Translations under genes and position numbers: made by a program
Assembly (NCBI GenBank): GCA_947561715.1
Contig: OX387203.1
Span: 17,546,001-17,610,000, forward strand
DNA from: Ascidia mentula
Lineage: Eukaryota > Chordata > Ascidiacea > Phlebobranchia > Ascidiidae
Reading direction: 5' to 3'
DNA: 64,000 nt
The notes under the pieces: generated by a model
What the model was told of the DNA's origin: nothing
The model's database searches: none
Seen by the model: the letters and a program-made list of their open reading frames with translations, nothing else
In this document: positions 1 through 12,900 of the stretch, in pieces
Position numbering within the stretch: position 1 is the stretch's first letter
Layout of the letters: every line of letters starts with the position of its first letter

Positions 1-976
1 CTTCCAGCATCATTTCTGTACAAATAATACTGCTTGGTAAGATTATTGGATGAGTCGTTATTGCAAAAAGTGATGACATGTTTTTACCTTACAGGTGGTG
101 CATTGCAAAATTTAACTGGACAAATGAAAGAAAATTGAAAAAAATCAGAGAGTGGCGAGATGAGAAATATGGAGGGGTTTTGTACGACCATATTTATGAA
201 AAATATGATATCACTGAAGAAGGATGCAAGTTGAGTTTACTGCCAAAGGTCTTCAAAATACGGTAGAAAATAAATACTTGAATATATTTAGTAATAGTTA
301 ACTATACCGGCTATGGGTTTTTAAATGGGATTTAACAATTTTCTGTTTTCATTCATTTTGTTTGAGTTTATTTCTGAACTGATATTGTGTATATGGCATT
401 GGCAGCATACATCAGTTGTTACTTATCCTATTCAGTTTCTCACATGTTTAAGTTTCGTATTTATTTGTTTGCATGGGGTTAGTTATATGTTTTTGTTTGT
501 TCAAAATATTATTTCAAAATATTTATTCAAAATATTAAAATAGGAAATATGTAAATTCTTTGCCATGGTTGGTTTGCACATGGCAAACTATGTTTATTTC
601 GTAACATTGATTATTGTTCCACCCTTTTCTTAACACTAGACTGTCGCCAACTTGTTACCATTTCCAGCTGGCTAATCGTTAAACTTTTTGACTTTTGTAT
701 TAAGATTAAAAGGTCTGAATAAAGATTTAAGCAAAAATTAGAAATATTTTTCAGTGACTTTTTGTATTTCCTGCAAATTTAGCAAACCTCAGCCAAGTGA
801 TGTTGCATTTGTTTTGATTGAAAGCTCAAAAGTGATCAAATGTGTTTCAATCAAATGTGATGATTTGTACAAACAGTCAAATAACACAAAGGAGATTATT
901 GAGAGCAAACTTGGTTCAACTGAGTACGATGAAAAGTGCAAGATTTCCATCATTTACAATGGAGAAAAACTTTATG
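1..976 (+). CDS. Module 1 (partial): end of ZU5 and UPA, cleavage motif lost
   Basis: Exons 1-36, 95-262 and 783-976. The ZU5 end reads ..TNNTAWW.. where the other modules read ..THFSW.. or ..NHFSW.., so His, Phe and the nucleophile Ser of the FIIND cleavage motif are Asn, Thr and Ala. The UPA part follows, with a GVLYDHIYEKYD strand region and a CDDLYKQ strand region, and ends at KLYG. The frame is open throughout. It is spliced across 977-1755 to module 2. By family knowledge this module should fold as ZU5-UPA but not self-cleave. The intron holds nothing recognised. Confidence 0.75.
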
Positions 977-3900
977 GTAACTGGAAGATATTAAAAACTT
1001 ACAAGCATTCTGTGTGGAATTTGTGTCAAACTTTTAGTAAATCAAGTTTCATTTTTACCTAATTCCTGTGAACATAACCGTATGCACATGACTACCAACC
1101 AACGTGAACTTTACATACATAATTTGAATTATGATAGCATAGAATTGGATAACAATGAACTTGTTTTCCTTTCTGAAACATAGTATTTTTGTTACTATTT
1201 GTTGTTGTATACGCAAGTAGCTATAGTGGTGTTCTTTGTAAGAGCTGCCATTTGTCTTTCCAGCTTTCATTAAATTGTTAACACAAAAGCACCATCCTTG
1301 TTTAAACCACATCTTGATGTTTGTAGGTAGATTGCTTGAAAAAAATTAATAAAAACAAAACTTACTGTAAACATTTTAACAATTACCTGAAATAACAACT
1401 CTTTACAATAATATTTGTACTAGAAAACAATTTCCTTAGTGGATGCATTTATTCAGTTGGTTTTTCAATGTTTTATTAGCATTACAACCTACCTTTAACT
1501 TATAACACTTCACAATAAGATTTAAAAACAGAAAAGTTACTTCTGAAATTAACACATAAAATCTGTAGCAAACTTTACCACATTACTGTCAAACACAAGA
1601 AGTTTTTTTTTAATATTTTAAATGTTTCAAGATGTAAATTAACAATAGGTTTTAGTTTTTATTCTCTGTTGTCGTAATTTGGGTGATTTGTGTTTTAAGA
1701 TAGTTTACTAGATTTAATCTCTAATTTCTGGTAACATTATCATTACTCATCACAGAACCCACTGACAATGATGAATATGAACATGAAGAAATACTTCCAA
1801 TCGAATTATATTTTTCCAACATCGGAATTGAACTTGTTGATGCTCAAACCATTGGACAGCGTCTGAATGTATTTAACCATTATGTTACATTACTTGATAT
1901 AAGTAACTGTAACTTGAAACTGGAAACACTGAAATTCTTTTGTGAGGGAATTAAACAAATGAAGCATGAGGTAAAGATACGTACCTTGTGATGACCATCA
2001 TCTACTTACTGTTTTGTACTTTTTGTATCCTTGAAAACCAAGTTTTTGAAATACACTAATATCAATATCAAATCCTGAAAATTAGGTTTTGAAGGTTATC
2101 AGCATTTATTGTCCTATGCAGTGGCAATGGGTATTTTTTGGAGGTAGATAGGTATTAATAACCTTAATTTGTATTTTCAAGGAAGAATGTATACTTCTAA
2201 AATTTCATTTTTAGCTGCGTCACCTTGAATATTTTGATGCCTTTTCATCTAACAACACCCTGCACCAAATGACTAGCTGCCGGAAAGTTAAATAAACTGC
2301 ACTAAAACTGCACAAAACACTAAAAAAATCCATGGCATTGGCACATGCGTCCCTGCTAATCCAAAACTTTATATGACCGTGATGCATGACTGGTTATACT
2401 ATTAAAACTTTCTTTGTGACAAAGAAGTACAAGAATTGCAGTTTATTTTGACATTCATTCATTGATAACTAAATAATACACCTTGTATTTTTCTATTGTA
2501 CAATAAATTCAGTAACGGTCAATGATTCTCCTATTCTATTTTTTTTTGTCATATTCATGTATTTAGGCTTATTTTTATGAGCATTGATAGGGAAAACGAT
2601 TGCTCCCAGAGTCTGCTATTAAACCTTTATACATATCTATATAACTGAAGATTATTTCAAAGAATGAATTATGATATGGGTTGTTACAGATGCAAACTTT
2701 AAAAGTGAGCAACAATTCACTTGGAGATAAAGGAGTTAAGATTTTGTCAACTTGTTTACATAAAGTACAAAAACTTGATGCAGACGGATGTGGAGTTACA
2801 AGTGTTGGGGCAATCGAGTTGTCTGCAGCAGTCAATAGAAATCCAGACCCGGTATTTTTTCCACTGAATATCATAGTAATGTAAAGTTAGTGACAATTCG
2901 AAAACTTGATTATTTGTGGTAATGGTAGTGGTATTTGTAGAGTAAGTATTAATAGATATATTAGAAAGCTGTAGGAGATGCTCACCTGTTTAAAAATAAA
3001 CCTCCTTCTTGCTATTCTCTGTCAAAAAATTTGTTCAGTAGGTGCATAATAACTTACTTTATATCTCAAAGAAACATAAACATTATCATTTTGCTTATTT
3101 CACTTACCTAAAAGTGTTTTTTAATGCAAACAATCCTACCAATTTCCAGACAAGTTTTCTTCGTCACTTTATAGTGCCTTATCCAGGGCGACACCTTGTG
3201 GCAAAAATACTGCAAACAACATGTGTAAATTTTTTTTTTAGAAATAATAGAAAATTCGCTAACTAATAAACATTTTATATTGATCATCTCAGACAAAATC
3301 ATTAAAACTCAGCAACAATCCCCTTGGAGATGAAGGAGCCAAGATTTTGGCAACTTGTTTGGATAAAGTGCAAAATCTGGATGTGGATGGATGTGCAGTT
3401 ACAAATATTGGAGTAATCGGGTTGTCTGCAGCAGTCAACAAAATGCCATACATGGTAAATGTGCAAACATGTACTTAACATATTGTTAATATTTTGTTGG
3501 TTAATGGAAGTTTAGGTTTTATTTAGCGAATACTTGCTGTTTTTTTCTGTAATTTGTTATTGGACACATATTTTGTGATTCTGATTAAAACTTTTTATCA
3601 TTTTACAGATGCAAGCCATAAACTTGAACAGGAATATGATTGATGACGATGGTGCAGAACACATTGCTCATTGTTTGCACAACATCGTTAACTATCAACA
3701 AACTGCTGAAGATTTGTTGCAAATTTTATCTCCTGAAGGAAGGAAATTTACTGGATCAAAAGTGGATGACTTACAAGATCGTGTAAGAAAATGGTCTTGT
3801 TGAAATCATTAGCTAGTATAAACGTTTTTTGTTTTTAAAGTTTTATTTGACAAATACTTTTAAACAGGACAACTATGAGCTTGTGGATTCGAATTCATCT

Positions 3901-6900
3901 CCTGTTGGGAAAAAAGGAGGTAGATTAGAAGTTGGTGGTTGTATTGTGGAAATCCCTGGAGATGCTTTGGATCAACAAGTACTCATAAAACTGACCTCAT
4001 ATTATGGAAAGCGAAGTGAAACGGTAATTAATTGAAATAACTTGCAAAAAATGCCTTATATAAAACCATTTTGCAGAATCAAATTACCCCAATGCTTAAA
4101 TGTGAACCAAACCATCTAAAGTTCAAAAAGGACATTTCCATTACTTTACCAACTTCCTATATTTCAGAAACTCGACAGTTTATTGTAGTAAGTGGTTTCT
4201 TACATAAGAATATCTTTAATTCTCATTTTCTTGTTTGTTTTGAGGTTTGTGGCTTAAATTTTCATTAACTTAGAAAATAAGCTTCCAGATCTGTACAATA
4301 TTCCTAAATTTGAAACTCTTTGTTTTGAATTTAAATCAATGCTAGTCATTTTTACAATTAATCTATCACCTTTATGAAATCAATAGCGTTTTTTAAGGTA
4401 AAAGAAAGTGTGGATGGATTAAAATGGTGTGAAATTGAAACCAATTTTTTTAATAATGATTTCCAGCATCGGTTCTTTACTACTCACTTTTCATGGTCTG
4501 TATATAAGTTTTTGTAACATGTATGGTTGTTTTTCTTATTTTTGGTGATTTATTGTCTTTTCTAGGAAAGTGGTGGAAAAGTTAAACGATTGGCGATATC
4601 ACCGGAAGAAAAAAAAAATCAAAGGAGAATGGGAAGAAGAATCTCAACAAGGAGTGTTGCATATTTCTATGTATGACCATATTTGTCAAAAATATGATAA
4701 TGCTGAAGAAGGACTGAGGAAGTTAGATTTGGACCCACAAACTTTTAAAATCAGGTAAGAAAGTTAAAAAAAGCTGAGCAATTTTCTTGTTGTTAATTTT
4801 TTTCCTTGGTGTTTTCCTGCAATTTTAGCAAACCATCAGAAAATGACTTTGCTTTCTTGGAGATTAAAAGCTCAACAGTGACTAAATATGTTTTGATCAA
4901 CTGTGATGATTTATACAAAGGTCCTAATATTACAAAGCAGATTGTTGTGAAAATGTTGGTTCAAATAAGTATGATGGAAACTGCATGATTTCTATTGTCT
5001 ACAATGGAAAAACAATTTATGGTAAATGATTTGCATATCTATGTTTCAACATGTTATTGGCTCACTGAAATCCAGGTTTTCATAGAATATTGTTTTCTGA
5101 AGCAGAAGGAATTTAAAGTTGTTTGTTACATTAAATCATGTTTAAGTGTGTTGTCAGTATAAAAATCCCCAAATAGTAATAAATATTATCATCTGCCAAA
5201 GCAACTTTCCTGTTTATATTTTTTCACCATTGCAAGTTTTGCACGATCGCACTCGATAAAATCATCAATCAATGTAGTTCTTCTATGATATCATTACGTT
5301 TCTTCTATAAGTGGTGCAGAACAAGATTATTAAAAATCATTATGGGTTTGATCTGCATAAGGTTGTATAAAAATGTTATCTCTTGATCACATTTTTTTCA
5401 TTGACAGTCTGAACCTCTACACACATGTACACGCACAAACTGGCCTCCATGTCTCAAAAACACAATGGGACCATCTTGTCCCAAAACTTTTGCTGGTCCA
5501 TTCCATAATCTAGAGCCATCCCTTTTATAAAAGACAAGTTCATTTATGTTATAGCGGGTTCTTGTGTTTCTTCTCTGTTTGCGAAGGACTCGTCTTATTT
5601 TCTCAGAGTTCGCACCTGCAGTGAAAGCCCTTCTAGCTGCATGCAACGCACTCAAATGCATTCCCACGTCATGACGTTCAGTTGCTTACATGGATTTTTG
5701 TCTTGAATAATTGATGGCAAGGATATATTTTGACCAAGAACAAGCTGTGATGGGCTAAATCCGTTATTGTTAATATGTGCATTCTTTGCACTCACAGTCC
5801 AGGCTACTGTAGTAAGCCAGTCACATTTTGTATCAAATTAATTCAAGATTAGTTTGTGTCTTACATGACATACCTTTTTCTTTTACACATTATAACTTTT
5901 GGCAACATTGTTAATTATGTTACTTTGACATGAGGACTTGTGGTTGCGTACCACTTGGAGGTAACACCATTTCGATGCATACCACCTAGTTGAGTGTTAC
6001 AAAGTAACCTAAGGAATGAAGTAACAAACATTTTGAGATCACTTACAATTTCTAAAATTCAAACTATATCTGCAAATAACGGAAATGTGATCGCGTACCA
6101 CCCTGGAAAGGTATGCACACCACCGGTTGGGAAACACTGTTTTAAACCATACTGCTTTTTTGGCATTTACCGCTTATTTACAGACTGTGTCCACCACTGC
6201 GTGTCCATAAACTTCATTAATCAGATATTGTTTTTACCACCATTTGACTGAAAACAATTTCCAACCTTTGTTGGTTAGTTATCCAAGTCAATCAAGTAAA
6301 AAAATCATTGATGCAAAATCATTTTTGTGTAAGGAAAGGGGCAACACTTGTACTGAATAGATTAAAAAACTTTTGGTTAAACAGCTTTTTTCAGGCGTAT
6401 CACTAAGTCAGTTAACTTTAGTGTCTGCTTTTAGTCAGCTATCGTATTGCTTTGATTTAATACCATTAATACTGCTTTCCCTTCAGACACATTGTTTCAT
6501 ATTTATATAACAACCTTTTGCAGAACCATCTGAGAATATTGGGTATCAATTTGAAGAAAATCCTTCAATGGAATTGCATTGTTGCAATAGTAAAATTGGA
6601 CTTGCTCAAGCTCAAGCCTTTGATGATCATCTAGATATATTTAATCTTGATGTTACATTACTTGACATAAGTAAATGTAGCTTGAAACTGGAAACACTGA
6701 AATTCTTTTGTGAGGGGATTAAAGATATGAAGCATGAGGTAAAATTACAGACCAAGTGTTTGTGAAGTCATATTATTTTTTTTTAATTGCTTTTACCATG
6801 TAGGACAATTAAAACAAAACACAAAAATATTTACCTAACATATTGTATTGTAATCATGGCTTGCAGTTAAAGTTTTGTTTTCTTGTGTCTAGACAAAAAT

Positions 6901-9900
6901 ATACTGTGTCAAGCAACATAGCTGATACAAAAGTGTCTCATATAGCACACTGTTTCAACGAAATAGCTTAAAACAATGACTAATGACCACCACGTCTTCC
7001 AAGCAGCTTAGGAAAATTCTTTCCTATTTCGTCATTAGTCAATATCTATTGCACTGATGAGATGCATTATTCAGCCAATTCTCATTCAAAATCATAAAAG
7101 TTACAACCTATTATAAACATCTAGTTAGCATTTGCAATAATTCAGAAAATCATCAATTTATACCTTTATGTTTTGTATCATTATGCCGAATTGTTCATAT
7201 GATTAAATACAATTAAGTTGTAAATATTAAAATATACTTTTAACCCAAGTATTGGTCATGTTAAAATCATGACAGATGAAATCATTAAAAGTCAGCAACA
7301 ATCCACTCAGAGATGATGGAGCCAAGATTTTGGCAACTTGTTTGGATAAAGTTGAAAACCTTGATGTTGAAGGATGTGGAGTTACAAGTGTTGGAGTAAT
7401 CGAGTTGTCTGCAGCAGTCAACAAAATGCCTTACATGGTAATTATTGTATGAAATATTACAGGTTAATGTGTAGAGAGTCACTCAATGAATTGTTTATGC
7501 TACAGGCTATTATATGTTATTAGTTGAATCATTGTATTTCATAATTCTAAATAATTTTTTTTTTTCAATTGGCAGATGCAATCCATAAACTTGAATAGGA
7601 ATAGAATTGATGACGTTGGTGCAGAACACATTGCTAATTGTTTACACAACATTGTTAACTATCAACAAACTGCTGAAGATTTGTCACAAACTTTATCTCC
7701 TGAAGGAAGGAAGTTGATTGGATTAAAAGTTGCGGAGTTACAAGATCGTGTAAGAAAATAATGTTACTTAAAAGCTAAAGCTAAATAAAAGGTTTTTATT
7801 ATTTTAATTTGGATTTCTATTCAACACAAACATATAAATAGGACAACTATGAGCTTGTTGATTCCACTTCATCACTTGTTGGGAAAGAAGGAGGTAGATT
7901 AGAACTTGGTGGTTGTATTGTGGAAATCCCTGAAGATGCTTTGGATCAACAAGTGGACATAAAACTGACCTCATATTATGGAAAGCGAAGTGAAACGGTA
8001 ATTACATGAAATGATGTAAAAAATATAGAAATGAAAATACTTTATTTAAAACCATTTTGCAGAATCAAATTACTCCAATGCTTAAATGTGAACCAAACAA
8101 TATGAAGTTTGAAAAGGACATTTCCATCACTTTACCAACTTCATTTATTTCTGAAAGTCAACAGTTTATTGTAGTAAGTTGTTTTTTGTAATTTTCATGT
8201 TACATGCAATTTTTTTTTTTTACTAAGTCTGACTAATACATTTTAACTTAATTGAAACAAACTTTAAGGCTGTTCTGCTGTTCAGTAAATCAATTCAAAT
8301 CAACAATTTTATATATTCAAGAATTTATGTTAATATTTATCTTTGTTAATAACAAATTAATAATATTATAGGTCGCAGAAAGCATGGATGGATTAAAATG
8401 GAATGACAATGAACCTTGTTTTTATCAGAATAATTGCAGACATCATTTCCATACAAATCATTTTTCATGGTAGGAAAATCGAATTAATAACATTTAATTT
8501 TGTGTTTATCATTTAATTTTGTGGATCGAATTGTCGATGTCTTAATGTTCTTCTCAGGTGGTTGATAAAAAAAATCTGTGATTCTTTTTGGCCAAATGAA
8601 AAGAAAACAAAAAAGATCAAAGGTGAATGGGAAGAAGGATCACAACAAGGAGTTTTGCATATTTCTATGTATGACCATATTTGTCAAAAATATGATAATG
8701 CTGAAGAAGGACTGAGGAAGTTAGTTTTGTTTCCACAAACTTTTAAAATCTGGTAAGAAAGTTAGAAAAAGCAGAGCAATTTTGTTGTTGTTAAGTGTTT
8801 TCCTGCAATTTTAGCAAACCATTGGAAAGTGACTTTGCTTTCTTGGAGATTAAAAGCTCAACAGTGACTAAATATGTTTTGATCAACTGTGATGATTTAT
8901 ACAAACGTCCTAATATTAGAAAGCAGATTGTTGTGAACAAAGTTGGTTCAACTGAGTATGATGGAAACTGCAAGATTTCTGTTTTCTTTAATGATGAAAA
9001 ACTTTACGGTAACTAAGATTTAACCAGTTCTTTTTCTGCAACATTTTCTCACATATAAAATGTTGCCTAGCAGCTTTTTGCCGAACAAACTCTTTATTTA
9101 ATGGGTTGATTTTTTTGGTTTGTTGTATGCCATCTTCCCATTTCATTTGGCAAATGATCACTCCACATTTTTGCAATATTAAAACCAAATAAAATAAAAT
9201 TATCACAAATTGGACCATTGCTGCAGGTTGGATTAATTTTTTTTTTGAACACCGATTTGTTTTGAATTCTAGTTGTTAAAAACCCTAATTTTATTGGCAC
9301 TTTCCTGTTTGCAGAATCTCCCAACTATGTTGAATGTGGAGAAAATCCTCCAATGGAATTGCATTGTTCCAACATTGAAATTGGACTTGCACAAGCTCAT
9401 GCTTTTTGTCATCATGTGGATATATTTAATCATGATGTTGCATTACTTGACATAAGTAGCAGTAATTTGAAACTGAAAACACTTGAATTTTTTTGTGAGG
9501 GGATTAAAAAAATGAAGCATCAGGTAAAGATAAGATGAAATACATTTTTTGTGTAATTGTTTCTTGCTTACTGTTTACTTTTGAAAATAATTATTTTGGT
9601 TTTTGTAAAATATGATAAAAAAGCACAATTTAGTTGAAACAATATGTTGTTTATTCATACTTTGAATTACTGTTTGCAATTCAAATGTTATGTAGGCCCC
9701 TTGAACCAACAACCGAAAAAAAATTATTCCTCTTTTCAATTAAATTAGCAGTGTTCAAAAACCCGACATAACAGCTAATTTTTTAAGAATATGCTCAGTA
9801 GTTTTATTATTGTTTTGATTCACATAGTTTGAATAAAAAACATGAAACAAAACTGTTGTAAACGAACATATATTTGTAAGCAGCTATAATTAATTAGCAA

Positions 9901-12900
9901 ACTGGTATTTTGCACCCTAAATTTAATGAAAATGAAAATAAGATCAGAGGAAAGTTAAAAACATACAAAAAGCGAGTGAAACAAAAACTTTCTTATTTGC
10001 TTCTTGGAAATCCCCCTATTTGCTAGTTTTTGTTATGATTGTAACCAAAAACTTTTGCATTAACAATATCCGTAGAAACATGACATTTGTTGTCACAGAT
10101 GAAAACTTTCAAAGTCAGCAACAATCCACTTGGAGATGAAGGAGCCAAGATTTTGGCAACTTGTTTACATAAAGTCCAAACCGTTGATGTGGATGGATGT
10201 GGAGTTACAAAAGATGGCATCAAACAAATATCCTCAATTATCAACGGAATGCCAAACCCGGTAATTTAGGACATTGGAATTAACCAGACATGCGATTGCT
10301 GAATGGAAAACTCTAATAATAACGACTCATTTTCACCAAAAAAATTTTTCTCTGAATTGACACTGTTGCTACCCGTACATGATGTCAAAGTCAATTGCCT
10401 CGTTTATCATCTAATGCTTTTTGGTATTATGTTGGTAATACCGCATGTGACCATTGACCAAAATCAGCGGCGTATATTTACTTAACTTCATTGCAAATAA
10501 AATTTTCTAAGTGGTCCCATTTGCAATCCCTCTGCTCTTTGACCTGCCTGTCTACATGGCTTACTGCATAAACAATTTTCTGTGATTTTAAGCTGAGTAA
10601 CTTAGAATTTGAATTATGTTTCTACAACCAAAAAATATAAACCACGTCTTTTGACCTTCAAAGACCAATGTGCACATTATGATGCCATTAATAATTTGAA
10701 AGGTTCAAGATACCCTTATTTGAATTAATAATTTTTTATTATTACTCAATATGTATAGATTAAATAACAATTTTATTTCAAAAAAATATTTATTAAGGAT
10801 AATTTTAATATTGATCACAGATGCAATTTTTAAAAGTCAGCAACAATCCGCTTGGAGATGAAGGAGTCAAGATTTTGGCAACTTGTTTGGATAAAGTTCT
10901 AAACCTTGATGTGGATGGATGTGGAGTTACTGGTATTGGAGCAATGAAATTGTCTGAAGCAATCAACAAACTGCCATACATGGTATTTATTGTGGCCTTG
11001 TAATGTATCTGTCTTTGGGTTACCATACGTTTTGCCGTGCCTTACATATCGATGTGCGCCATGCGCCAGGTTTCTGCAAGTCCTTTTAATGCAATGGTTA
11101 CACTTTGGGTATTGATGATGGTTTCTGTGGGTTCTGTACTGGCTATAATTCCTATGCATTTTGTCTAACTTAAATGTTCCAACAGGAATAAAAAGGAATA
11201 CTGCTTAGTATGGGAATAAAATTACAATAGAAAATGGCTCTGTGTCAAGTTTTTGTTTAAATTTAACCTTTTAGTTTTTTGCACTTAACAAAAAATCATT
11301 TTTTTATTTTTATAGATGCAAGCTCTTAACTTGAAAGAGAATACAGTTGGTAAAGTTGGTGCAAAACACATTGCAAATTGCTTGCACAACATTGTTAACT
11401 ATCAACAAACTGCTGAGGATTTGTTACATTCATTATCTACTGATGAAGGGGAACCGGTTGAATCAAAACTCAAGAAGTTAAAGGATCGTGTAAGAAAAAA
11501 TTTTCCAATTTTTTTATAACATTTTGATAACAAGATAAAAACTACCTATTAATTTTGAAACATCCCACACATAATGGCTAGTTTTTTATCTGTACATTAG
11601 GTTTTACATTTTTATGTAAATAGGACAACTATGAACTTGTGTTGTGAGTGATTGTTTTTCTATAATTTAACCCAAACATGAAAATTTAAGGCTAAGCTAA
11701 AGTAAAATGTAATGGTTTGATTTCTATTCAACACATACATATGAATAGGACAACTATGAGCTCATGGATTCAACTTCATCACTTGTTGGGAAAGAAGGAG
11801 GTAGATTAGAAGTTGGTGGTTGTATTGTGGAAATACCTGAAGATGCTTTGGATCAACCAGTACTTATAAAGCTGACCTCATATCATGGAAAGAAAACTCA
11901 AACTGTACTTACGAAACACATGAAATATGCAAAGATTAGTTTTTTTTTATTGGAAATACTTTTTGCAGCATCGAATTACTCCAATGCTTAAATGTGAACC
12001 GAACAATCAAAAATTTCAAAAAGAAATTACCATCACTTTACCAAATTCCACCCATTTGTCTGAAAAGGTGTGGATTGTGGTAAGTTTCAAATTTGTAAAC
12101 CTTTTTTACTTTATTTGTTATTTTTGACATAAAACCTTGTTTGCAATACTAATAATTTTCATAAATATGAACCACTTTTATTTAATTTTATCGACAAAAA
12201 CCAATCAATATCAAAGATGAAAAAAAGTGTGGATGGAATGAATTGGAGTGAATTTGATACTAGATTTTATCAAAATGAATGTCATCAGTTCCATGCGACT
12301 CATTTCTCATGGTAGGTGATTGGTAAAAACTACTGTAGTTGTTGTCGATACCATATTGTCTACTGTAGGTGGGTAGTTAAACAACAACCTACTGGGACAA
12401 TAAAAGATAAAATAAAGAAAATCAGAGGGGAGTGGGTTGGAGGAAATTCCCAAGGTGTTTTGCATATTGCAATATATGACCACTCCGAAAACCCTGCTGT
12501 TGTTGAAGAAGGAAAAGTAGTTTTGCCACCAGAAGATTTTTTAATAAGGTAAAAGTCAGAATACAATGTTGTTGTGTGCAAATAAAGTGCAGTAATTTCT
12601 TTTTTGATTTTAGACCATTTCCTCGTATCAAAACAAATCCTTTCTTGGAAATTGAAACCCCAGATGGAATTAAATGTCTTCCCAGCAGATGTGAATTGCA
12701 TGGTTTTTATGATTCAGGCATAACGAGAAGACAGATCACATTAACTTTAAGCAATACAAGTATATCAGATTTTGATGAAAAGTGCAAAATTTCTGTAACC
12801 CTTGGTGGTAGAAAGTTTTATGGTGATGGACATCAAGGAAAAATCTGTGCGGATCTGTTTCTTGCAACGGTAGGAAAAAATAGTTGATATTTATGTTTAA

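Noticed and set aside
6100-6141. hAT transposon end (GGTTGGGAAACACTG)
   Set aside because: Only one terminus is visible, with no matching left end or target duplication nearby.
12614-12887. Reading the last UPA exon through to 12869 or 12887
   Set aside because: Homologous exons end at the KLYG codon, and only the 12822 donor keeps the tail exon 13226-13398 open.
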